From assembly GCA_020433835.1 (NCBI GenBank), contig JAGRBY010000495.1, forward strand, positions 1-5,540: a stretch of DNA of 5,540 bases, given 5' to 3'. The stretch comes from Anaerolineae bacterium. Its GTDB lineage: Bacteria; Chloroflexota; Anaerolineae; 4572-78; J111. The position numbers were made by a program, and so were the translations under genes. Positions 1-5,457 of this stretch are shown piece after piece (positions within the stretch are counted from its first letter, which is position 1; every line of letters begins with the position of its first letter). The notes beneath the pieces are model-generated. The model ran no database searches and was not told where the DNA came from. It worked only from the letters and a program-made list of their open reading frames with translations.

Positions 1-175
1 TTGGTGTAACTTTGTTGTTGCTAATAAATTCTTGAATAATATCTTCTAAGCTGGCGTAGTTGCCGCTTTTATAGGTTATTTGAAGTTCTGCCTGAGGTTC
101 ATCGTGAATATTGTGCTCAAGGGAAAACAGCGCTAAATCTGTTTTTGTTCCTCCAATATCGCCAACGAGTAACAT
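1..175 (-). CDS. glk: Glucokinase, N-terminal fragment (runs off left edge)
   Basis: Reading leftward from ATG at 175-173, 58 codons stay open to the window edge. The product begins MLLVGDIGGTKTDLALF, the phosphate-1 (ATP-binding) loop of the hexokinase/actin fold. It continues with a YKSGNYASLEDIIQEFI stretch, which matches the bacterial glucokinase family (Glk, as in E. coli and cyanobacteria) better than the ROK sugar kinases. Known members phosphorylate cytoplasmic glucose to glucose 6-phosphate using ATP. The start is supported by AAGGA at 193-189 (13 bases upstream, a rather long spacing) and by the absence of any in-frame ATG, GTG or TTG between it and the ppk1 stop. It begins 35 bases after ppk1 with no terminator between them, so co-transcription is likely. 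Only the N-terminal domain is visible. The glucose-binding and catalytic Asp region lies outside the window, so phosphodonor preference cannot be judged. Confidence 0.85.
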   Translation of the reverse strand, partial: MLLVGDIGGTKTDLALFSLEHNIHDEPQAELQITYKSGNYASLEDIIQEFISNNKVTP

Positions 176-210
176 AGTTTTCGTCTTTTCCTTATAAATT
201 AAGAGATAAA

Positions 211-2358
211 TTATCGGTTTTTTGCTCTGCTCATGAATATATTTTGGCTGTTATGTTTGCCTTTCTCCTCGGTTGGAGAGACAACGCGAATATAACTGCC
301 ATCGGAGCGCAAAAGACGCGCATTGGCCTCGTCCGCTGCGACGATGTTGAGAATTTCGATGAGCTGCTGCTTTAGTTCGATATCTTCGATGGGGAAAAGC
401 GTTTCAATGCGGCGATCTAAGTTGCGCGGCATCAGATCGGCCGAGCCGAGATAGATATCAGGATCGCCGCCGTTGTGGAAGTAATATATGCGGGTATGCT
501 CCAGAAAACGTCCAACAAGGCTAATAACTTTGATGTTATCGCTCAAATTAGGAATGCCCGGTCGTAAACCGCATACGCCTCTAACATACAGTTCTATTTG
601 AACACCGGCTTGGGAGGCTTGGTAAAGTTGTTTAATAAAAGCCGGGTCGATGAGGGCATTCATCTTAAAGACCAGTTTAGCCTCTTGGCCGCGCTTGGCC
701 CAATTGATTTCGCGCTCGATCAGTTCGCCAAATCGTGGGCGAAGCATGTTGGGGGCTACCAGAAACTTTTTGTAGTCAGTTTTTTTCGAATAGCCGGTCA
801 GGGCGTTAAATAGATCAGAGGCATCGGCTCCAAATTCGGGCTTGCAGGTGAATAGGCCCAGGTCGGTATAGATATTAGCGGTGATGGCGTTGTAATTACC
901 TGTTGAAAGATGAACATAACGCCTGATGTTATCAGCCTCGCGCCGCACCACCAAACAGATTTTACTGTGGGTTTTGAGACTCATAAAGCCGTAAATCACG
1001 TGAACGCCTTCCCGTTCCAGTTTCTTGGCCCAGCCGATGTTGCTCTCTTCATCGAATCGCGCTTTTAGTTCAACCAGAGCCGAGACCTGTTTGCCGTTTT
1101 CGCGGGCCTCCATCAGCGCATCGACCACAGGAGAGTTTTTTCCGGCTCGATAAAGCGTTTGTTTGATGGCGATAACCTGCGGATCTTTGGCAGCCGCACG
1201 CAAAAAATCAACCACCGGAATAAAAGAGTCGTAGGGATGATGCAGCAAAACATCGCCCTGTTTAATAACATCGAAAATTTCCTGACGACTTTCGATATTG
1301 CGAAATCGGGGATGAATAACCGAGACATAAGGCGAATATTTGAGATCGGGCCGATCCAGCGCCATGAGGCTCATAAGGCCGCTCAAACCCAGAGGTGAAT
1401 TGCTTTCAAATGTGTCTTCGGCTTCGATATCTAAATTCTGGGTGAGCAGTGCCCGAACGGGTTCGGAGGTGTCTTTTTGCACCGTCAGGCGCACTACAAA
1501 GCCAAAACGACGCCGGCGCACCGTGGCCTCGATGACCTCCAGAAGATCGCTGGCTTCATTCGCTTCAATTTCTAAATCGGCATTGCGGGTAATACGGAAG
1601 TTAAACGTCTGTTTGATCTCATAGCCGGGGAAAAGGCCGCTGAGATTATGGGCGATTAAATCCTCTAACCAAATAAAGCGATAGGTGCGATGGGTATCAC
1701 TATTGAGACGCGCTACCGGTACCAGTCTAGGCAGCGTATTGGGCACTTTAATGCGAGCAAATTGTTCCAGATTATTATCGGGATCGCGCACAAATACGGC
1801 CAGGTTTAAGCTTAAGCTAGAAATGTGCGGAAAGGGACGGCCGGGATCAAAGGCTAATGGGGTAAGAACCGGAAAGATTTCGTTGTTGAAATACTCATCA
1901 ACGCCTTCGCGCTGGTCGTCGGTAAGCTCATCATATGCATGCAGATATACCCCGGTATCGGCTAGCTTGGCTTTGATATCATCATAGCAATGATTCAATA
2001 TTTTTAGGTTCGAGCGCACTTTTTTGCGGATATCACGAAGCTGTTCGGTTGGGGTCAAGCCATCGGCCGGTACGTCGTTAACCTTAGCCGCAACTTGCTG
2101 CATTAAACCGGCTACACGCACCATAAAAAACTCATCCATATTCGAGCTATAAATAGCCAGAAATTTGGTTCGTTCTAAGATGGGATTTCGCTCGTCTTGG
2201 GCTTCTTCAAGCACCCGCGAATTAAATTCGAGCAGACTTAATTCACGGTTGATAAAAAGGTCCGGATTATCCAGATCATAGTTTTCTAGGCCAGGATTTT
2301 CCGTGGTTTCTTGGCTGGTTGCTTCCAATAGGACATCATCGGCCGGTGTCATAGCCAT
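211..2358 (-). CDS. ppk1: Polyphosphate kinase 1
   Basis: This is a 715-residue PPK1, close to the usual length (E. coli Ppk has 688). The enzyme reversibly transfers the gamma-phosphate of ATP to a growing polyphosphate chain, in the cytoplasm or at the membrane. The N-terminal domain carries NRELSLLEFNSRVLEEA (37-53) and YSSNMDEFFMVRVAGL (70-85). A middle domain follows, with FPVLTPLAFDPGRPFPH at 162-178. The two C-terminal phospholipase-D-like domains carry the catalytic residues: Arg404 (TLYRAGK), Arg434 (ELKARFDEE), the phospho-accepting His464 (LKTHSK) and the second His621 (FLEHTRIYYF). Their spacing (30, 30 and 157 residues) equals that of E. coli Arg375, Arg405, His435 and His592, so the active site looks intact. 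STGNYN (485-490) and SADLMPRNLDRRIE (639-652) are further family motifs. ATG at 2358 is preferred because GGAGG lies 10 bases upstream. An in-frame GTG at 2397 would add 13 residues but has no ribosome binding site. The gene lies 35 bases upstream of glk and is separated from the response regulator by a terminator. No convincing promoter was found in 2359-2507. Confidence 0.97.
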   Translation of the reverse strand: MAMTPADDVLLEATSQETTENPGLENYDLDNPDLFINRELSLLEFNSRVLEEAQDERNPILERTKFLAIYSSNMDEFFMVRVAGLMQQVAAKVNDVPADGLTPTEQLRDIRKKVRSNLKILNHCYDDIKAKLADTGVYLHAYDELTDDQREGVDEYFNNEIFPVLTPLAFDPGRPFPHISSLSLNLAVFVRDPDNNLEQFARIKVPNTLPRLVPVARLNSDTHRTYRFIWLEDLIAHNLSGLFPGYEIKQTFNFRITRNADLEIEANEASDLLEVIEATVRRRRFGFVVRLTVQKDTSEPVRALLTQNLDIEAEDTFESNSPLGLSGLMSLMALDRPDLKYSPYVSVIHPRFRNIESRQEIFDVIKQGDVLLHHPYDSFIPVVDFLRAAAKDPQVIAIKQTLYRAGKNSPVVDALMEARENGKQVSALVELKARFDEESNIGWAKKLEREGVHVIYGFMSLKTHSKICLVVRREADNIRRYVHLSTGNYNAITANIYTDLGLFTCKPEFGADASDLFNALTGYSKKTDYKKFLVAPNMLRPRFGELIEREINWAKRGQEAKLVFKMNALIDPAFIKQLYQASQAGVQIELYVRGVCGLRPGIPNLSDNIKVISLVGRFLEHTRIYYFHNGGDPDIYLGSADLMPRNLDRRIETLFPIEDIELKQQLIEILNIVAADEANARLLRSDGSYIRVVSPTEEKGKHNSQNIFMSRAKNR

Positions 2359-2368
2359 AGTGGGCTTG

Positions 2369-2373
2369 CCTCC
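2369..2373 (-). promoter_or_regulatory. Ribosome binding site that sets the ppk1 start
   Basis: On the minus strand this reads GGAGG, within TTTTGGAGGC. It is 10 bases before ATG at 2358 and 16 before a second ATG at 2352. The upstream GTG at 2397 has only AT-rich sequence in front of it, and this GGAGG would then lie inside its coding region. This argues for translation from 2358. Confidence 0.75.
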
Positions 2374-2404
2374 AAAATTGTTGAGCTTCCTTATCACTGT
2401 AGGC

Positions 2405-2418
2405 TTATATTAATATAA
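2405..2418. promoter_or_regulatory. AT-only 14-bp perfect palindrome upstream of ppk1
   Basis: TTATATTAATATAA reads the same on both strands. It lies about 50 bases before the ppk1 start, roughly where a -10 element would be (TATATT or TATAAG could serve), but no matching -35 element is found. It may be a promoter core, an operator, or simply AT-rich leader sequence. The rest of 2419-2507 holds an 8-bp palindrome AGACGTCT (2474-2481) and no recognisable promoter. Confidence 0.3.
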
Positions 2419-2507
2419 AATGTGAGAGAATAAAAAAATATAGCTGTGATACGGGGACGTTATAAAGCTGAACAGACGTCTAGGTCATAAGGCTGCACAA
2501 TAGAATC

Positions 2508-2543
2508 AAAAAGATATGAATACCGCCGTTTAGTATTCATATC
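2508..2543 (-). terminator. Rho-independent terminator after the response regulator
   Basis: On the minus strand an 11-bp perfect stem (GATATGAATAC pairing with GTATTCATATC, arms 2543-2533 and 2523-2513) encloses a 9-base loop. It is followed directly by five T residues (2512-2508). The U-tract exists only in the minus orientation, so the element should end transcripts from the response regulator before ppk1. The stem is AT-rich (3 G-C pairs of 11), so termination may be partial. The same inverted repeat could instead be a protein-binding site. Confidence 0.65.
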
Positions 2544-2554
2544 GGCAATTGCCG
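2543..2554. repeat. 12-bp perfect palindrome CGGCAATTGCCG beside the terminator
   Basis: The palindrome abuts the terminator stem and shares base 2543 with it. It lies in the response regulator's 3' untranslated region, about 65 bases after the stop codon. In RNA it has no unpaired loop, so it would make a poor hairpin. As duplex DNA it has the symmetry of a dimeric regulator site. Function unknown. Confidence 0.4.
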
Positions 2555-2618
2555 TATCTATTTCGCTTACTGTTAACCAAGGCCATTAGCCCAAAAAGAG
2601 GCGAAGCGTGACTAAAGG

Positions 2619-2990
2619 TTACACATTTTGGCCGGTATGTGACTTAACCTTATCGATTAAATCGGTAAGAATTAAGCTTTTTGAAACAAGTTCTTCGGCC
2701 CCGGCATCAAGTGCCCGTTTGGCTTGGTCGCCTTTAATATAAGCCGACAACACCAGCACGGGGATATGTTGGGTTGTTTGATTACGTTTAATGTGACCAA
2801 TGGCGGTAGCGCCGTCCATACCTGGCATCATCAAATCCATGATAACCAGTTGCGGTTGATGCTCAACCGCCATATCAATGCCTAGCTGTCCGTTGCTGGC
2901 TTCCAACACTTCAAAGCCGGCTCTTGATAGAGCCAGGCGCAAGAGCATAAGTTGGGTAGGTTCGTCGTCGACACAAAGGATTTTTGTCAT
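2619..2990 (-). CDS. Single-domain (CheY-like) response regulator
   Basis: This 123-residue protein is one receiver domain with no DNA-binding or enzymatic output domain. Visible family residues are the acidic pair Asp8-Asp9 (ILCVDDE), the phosphorylation site Asp52 (LVIMDLMMPGMDG), the switch Ser82 (VLVLSAY) and the conserved Lys104 (VSKS). Two departures from the usual pattern stand out. The Lys is followed by Ser rather than the common cis-Pro, and the position three before it (Leu101) lacks the usual Tyr/Phe switch residue. By family knowledge it receives phosphate from a histidine kinase and acts by protein contact. No partner kinase is in the window. The start has GGAG at 3004-3001, 10 bases upstream. 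It is transcribed divergently from the Ser/Thr kinase gene and is followed by a hairpin terminator, so it is probably monocistronic. A link to the neighbouring kinase is inference from position only. Confidence 0.92.
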   Translation of the reverse strand: MTKILCVDDEPTQLMLLRLALSRAGFEVLEASNGQLGIDMAVEHQPQLVIMDLMMPGMDGATAIGHIKRNQTTQHIPVLVLSAYIKGDQAKRALDAGAEELVSKSLILTDLIDKVKSHTGQNV

Positions 2991-3041
2991 GAATTGAGAG
3001 CTCCAGAAATGTAGTTCAAATAAACCCTAATATCTTTTTAG

Positions 3042-3069
3042 ATTATACCATTATTATGGTTTCATACAA
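3042..3069 (-). promoter_or_regulatory. Extended -10 promoter for the response regulator
   Basis: On the minus strand TATAAT (3047-3042) is preceded by TGG, giving the extended -10 form TGnTATAAT. A weak -35, TTGTAT (3069-3064), lies 16 bases upstream. Transcription should begin near 3035, giving a leader of about 45 bases before the ATG at 2990. Confidence 0.6.
3047..3060. repeat. Inverted repeat ACCAT-TATT-ATGGT in the response regulator promoter
   Basis: The repeat has 5-bp arms around a 4-base centre. It sits between the -35 and -10 elements of the response regulator promoter and touches the extended -10 TG. The position suits a repressor operator, but arms this short occur by chance in AT-rich spacers. 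Confidence 0.25.
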
Positions 3070-3122
3070 TAGGCGTTTGAATTTTTAATGATACCAAATA
3101 GAAAATTTGTTTTTAATTTTGG

Positions 3123-3152
3123 TTGACGTTGGCTAAAAGGATATAGTATAAT
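3123..3152 (+). promoter_or_regulatory. Upstream kinase promoter P1 (TTGACG-18-TATAAT)
   Basis: The -35 TTGACG (3123-3128) matches five of six consensus bases. It is 18 bases before a perfect -10 TATAAT (3147-3152). Transcription should begin around 3159, giving a leader of about 93 bases that includes the whole 18-codon leader ORF at 3180-3236. This is the strongest sigma70-type promoter in the window. Confidence 0.75.
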
Positions 3153-3179
3153 TTCAGGGAAGAGACGGAAATCTGAAAA

Positions 3180-3236
3180 ATGATTGCATTTCGCAGCTTA
3201 GATAGATATAATAGAAAATCAGAGTTTTGTGGTTAG
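3180..3236 (+). CDS. Possible 18-codon leader ORF ending in the kinase ribosome binding site
   Basis: ATG at 3180 opens an 18-residue frame, MIAFRSLDRYNRKSEFCG. Its TAG stop (3234-3236) overlaps AGGAG (3235-3239), the ribosome binding site of the kinase. A weak GGAA (3167-3170) lies 9 bases before the ATG. If translated, ribosomes would terminate on the kinase Shine-Dalgarno and could either occlude it or recruit initiation. Only transcripts from P1 would contain it. The peptide has no recognisable family, and an ORF this short can arise by chance. Confidence 0.2.
   Translation: MIAFRSLDRYNRKSEFCG
3184..3212 (+). promoter_or_regulatory. Downstream kinase promoter P2 (TTGCAT-17-TATAAT)
   Basis: TTGCAT (3184-3189) is 17 bases before a second perfect TATAAT (3207-3212), 60 bases downstream of the P1 -10. 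Transcription should begin near 3219, giving a leader of about 33 bases that starts inside the leader ORF and so lacks its ATG. The -35 lies within a small inverted repeat, AAATG-ATTG-CATTT (3178-3191). Confidence 0.6.
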
Positions 3237-3251
3237 GAGAGCAAAGTAGTA

Positions 3252-5387
3252 ATGGACACGCAACGATTGGAGAGTTTCGGTTCCGGAGACTCGGGCAGTG
3301 ATGACAAGTACGATGAAAATATTCTCCCCAAAGGGGCAGTTCTCCAAAGTCGATATGAAGTTATCAAGGTGCTTGGTGTCGGCGGTATGGGGGCCGTGTA
3401 TTTAACCCAAGATTTGCGGTTTAGCGGGGTAACACGGTTGTGCGCTCTTAAGGAAATGATTAGCACCACACCTGATCCTCACGTGCGCCGTTTGGCAGTG
3501 CAAAGCTTCATGCGCGAAGCAAATTTGTTGGTACAGCTTAATCACGTTGGCATTCCGCAGATCTACGACTTTTTTACAGAAGGTGTCCGCAGCTATTTGG
3601 CTATGGAGTACGTAAAAGGGAGCGATCTGGAAGATGTGCTTGAAAACACGCAAGGAATGCTCAAGGAAGAAATGGTTTTAGATTGGGCTGTCCAAGTGTG
3701 TGATGTTTTGATTTATCTTCACGGACGCGATCCGGCTATTGTGTTTCGCGATCTTAAGCCTTCCAATATTATGCTGCGTGATCATAATAAAATTGCTCTC
3801 ATCGACTTTGGTATTGCCAAGGCGTTTGAATCGGGCCAAAAAGGCACGATGATTGGTACAGAAGGGTATTCGCCGCCGGAACAATACAAAGGTGTCGCCG
3901 ACCCACGGGGAGATATTTACGCTCTGGGGGCTACTCTCCACCATCTTTTGACCAAACGGGATCCGCGCTTGGAGCCGCCCTTTACCTTCCACGAAGAGCC
4001 GCCCATTTTGCTTAACCCCGCCCTTTCTAAACGTACGAATATGGTCATTATGAAAGCTCTTGAGTATGACCCTTCTAAGCGTTTTCAGTCAGCCAGTGAA
4101 TTAAAAGAAGCACTAAGTGAAGCCATAAAAGCGATCAAGGATGGAACCGCTAAAACGGACACAGCCGGAACGGGTACCCAAGTGTTGCCTCATTCAGCGC
4201 CAACCACATTATTGACCAACACGCCACAAGTGCCTCCCCAGCAAAATCCAGGCCAGCCTTATCCACCTCCAGGCACCTATCCGCCGGGGTATCAATATCC
4301 GCCCCAGTATCCACCGCAATATCCGCCTCAGTACCCAGCTCAGTATCCGCCCCCACCCTATCCCTACCCGCCCCACAACACCATGCCTTTTCCAGAGGAA
4401 CAAGAAGAGGATCTTAACGACTCCATCTTGCCCGTCTGGAAATTTAAATGTGAGGACGAAATTCGGGGGTCGGCTCAGGCTGATAAGGAAAAACTCTACG
4501 TTGGTGTCTATGATAACAATGTCTATGCGCTTGATTTGAAAAATGGCGAGTTTAAATGGAAATATCCAACCGATGGGGGAATTGCTACCCGTCCGGCCGT
4601 TTATAAGAATACCGTTATTTTTGGCTCGGAAGATAGAATAGTTTATGCAATTTCTGATACCGGTCGCTTAAAGTGGACATGCCCTACCCAAGGTCGAGTC
4701 CGCTCTTCAGCCGTAGTAGAGTTTGATCACGCCTTTTTTGGCTCTGATGATCATAAACTTTACGCCGTGAATGCCCAAACCGGTCGCGTTATTTGGCGTT
4801 TTGAAGCTACCGGGCCTATTCGGTCAACGCCCACATTGGGCGATGAACTGCTTTATTTCGGCTCAGAGGATAATCACATTTATGCGGTCGATCTTTCCTC
4901 AGGGGCAAATAAGTGGAAGTTTAGAGCCAATCGAGGTATTACCTCTAGCCCTACTTTACATGACGATCTTCTGATTGTCGGTGCTTCCGATTGGCACGTT
5001 TACGGCCTTGACGCAAAATCGGGTTATGTTGCCTGGCGTCATCGAACCGGCCAACAAGTAATCTCCAGCCCTGTGGTGGTGGACGATACCGTCTATATCG
5101 GTTCTGCCGATAAGCATCTGTATGCGCTTGATGTCAAAACCGGTCGGGTTCAATGGAAATTTAATGCCGATGCTCCCATTGTTTCAACACCGGCTGTTAC
5201 CGACGATGCCGTTTATTTTGGTACCGTCTCGAAAGAAAAAGGAGAAATTATCAGCGTCAGTCGCAAAGATCGAAAATTGCGATGGCGATTTAAAACGGGT
5301 GGCCCTGTGCCCTCCTCACCATTGGTCGTTGACGGCATAGTTTATGTTGGCTCAACGGATCATTATGTTTATGCTTTACCCTGTTAA
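3252..5387 (+). CDS. Ser/Thr protein kinase fused to a PQQ-repeat beta-propeller
   Basis: A 711-residue protein. An acidic, Ser-rich N-terminus (1-25) precedes a Hanks-type kinase domain (about 35-290). This has the Gly-rich loop GVGGMG (42-47), Lys67 (CALKEM), helix-C Glu89, catalytic loop FRDLKPSN (Asp167, Asn172), DFG (185-187), activation segment GTEGYSPPE (202-210), Asp221 and Arg277. All catalytic residues are present. The usual HRD His is Phe165, probably typical of this subfamily. A Thr-rich stretch (299-325) and a Pro/Tyr-rich linker (330-376) lead to eight PQQ-type repeats (about 395-711) that should form an eight-bladed propeller. No signal peptide or membrane segment is visible, so both halves are probably cytoplasmic, unlike PknB-type kinases with an external sensor. 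By family knowledge it phosphorylates Ser/Thr of partner proteins. The propeller is inferred to sense a ligand or bind a partner. The start has AGGAG at 3235-3239, 12 bases upstream. Two promoters precede it. No terminator is seen after the stop, so it may be co-transcribed with the next gene. Confidence 0.95.
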   Translation: MDTQRLESFGSGDSGSDDKYDENILPKGAVLQSRYEVIKVLGVGGMGAVYLTQDLRFSGVTRLCALKEMISTTPDPHVRRLAVQSFMREANLLVQLNHVGIPQIYDFFTEGVRSYLAMEYVKGSDLEDVLENTQGMLKEEMVLDWAVQVCDVLIYLHGRDPAIVFRDLKPSNIMLRDHNKIALIDFGIAKAFESGQKGTMIGTEGYSPPEQYKGVADPRGDIYALGATLHHLLTKRDPRLEPPFTFHEEPPILLNPALSKRTNMVIMKALEYDPSKRFQSASELKEALSEAIKAIKDGTAKTDTAGTGTQVLPHSAPTTLLTNTPQVPPQQNPGQPYPPPGTYPPGYQYPPQYPPQYPPQYPAQYPPPPYPYPPHNTMPFPEEQEEDLNDSILPVWKFKCEDEIRGSAQADKEKLYVGVYDNNVYALDLKNGEFKWKYPTDGGIATRPAVYKNTVIFGSEDRIVYAISDTGRLKWTCPTQGRVRSSAVVEFDHAFFGSDDHKLYAVNAQTGRVIWRFEATGPIRSTPTLGDELLYFGSEDNHIYAVDLSSGANKWKFRANRGITSSPTLHDDLLIVGASDWHVYGLDAKSGYVAWRHRTGQQVISSPVVVDDTVYIGSADKHLYALDVKTGRVQWKFNADAPIVSTPAVTDDAVYFGTVSKEKGEIISVSRKDRKLRWRFKTGGPVPSSPLVVDGIVYVGSTDHYVYALPC
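4296..4373 (+). repeat. Pro/Tyr-rich linker repeats in the kinase gene
   Basis: Codons 349-374 encode tandem Tyr-Pro-Pro-Gln units (three YPPQ, then YPAQ) followed by PPPP and Tyr-Pro pairs. Successive units use different synonymous codons (tat ccg ccc cag; tat cca ccg caa; tat ccg cct cag; tac cca gct cag). The repeat is therefore conserved at the protein level more than in the DNA. It is probably a flexible or extended spacer between kinase and propeller, and possibly a binding site for proline-recognising modules. Confidence 0.8.
4437..5384 (+). repeat. Eight PQQ-type beta-propeller repeats
   Basis: Eight repeats begin at Trp396, 436, 475, 515, 555, 595, 635 and 678, spaced 40, 39, 40, 40, 40, 40 and 43 residues (about 120 bases). 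The consensus is W-K/R-F, then a small-residue SSP/STP segment, then VYFGS-D-HxYALD and TGR. The seventh repeat has a 3-residue insertion and a degenerate core (FGTVSKEKGEIISVS). The last ends at YALPC without its outer strand, so the N-terminal VWKF strand probably closes the ring. Similar repeats occur in BamB and quinoprotein dehydrogenases. The repeats alone do not show that PQQ is bound. Confidence 0.88.
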
Positions 5388-5457
5388 CTAGATTATCAAA
5401 TCACAATAACCAAACATTGCCTTATTTGCAACCTTAAATACAATCGGGATTTGTTCA

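Noticed and set aside
598..1987. Several plus-strand open frames of 71-100 codons opposite ppk1
   Set aside because: They lie entirely within the well-supported ppk1 gene on the other strand, have no recognisable domains, and overlap each other in different frames.
2359..2397. GTG start at 2397 extending ppk1 by 13 residues
   Set aside because: No ribosome binding site precedes it, the added residues are not part of the PPK1 family, and a good GGAGG lies inside this stretch, 10 bases before ATG at 2358.
2359..2507. PhoB/PhoP-type phosphate-responsive box upstream of ppk1
   Set aside because: I looked for paired CTGTCAT-like or TTAACA-like repeats. Only isolated partial matches occur (CTGTTCA here; one TTAACA farther upstream), with no second copy at the right spacing.
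3233..3992. Minus-strand open frames opposite the kinase domain
   Set aside because: They are antisense to a complete kinase domain with all catalytic motifs, and their products have no family features.
4150..4403. Two minus-strand open frames opposite the kinase linker
   Set aside because: Their low-complexity products are the reverse translation of the Pro/Tyr repeats. The repeated codons on the coding strand explain the lack of stops.
4771..5340. Short frames on both strands within the propeller
   Set aside because: They are shadows of the PQQ repeats. The 120-base periodic codon pattern favours chance open frames, and none has a convincing ribosome binding site.
5388..5457. Rho-independent terminator after the kinase gene
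   Set aside because: Only a 4-bp TTGC/GCAA stem is present, with no following T-tract. The T-runs at 5464-5480 have no GC-rich stem before them.
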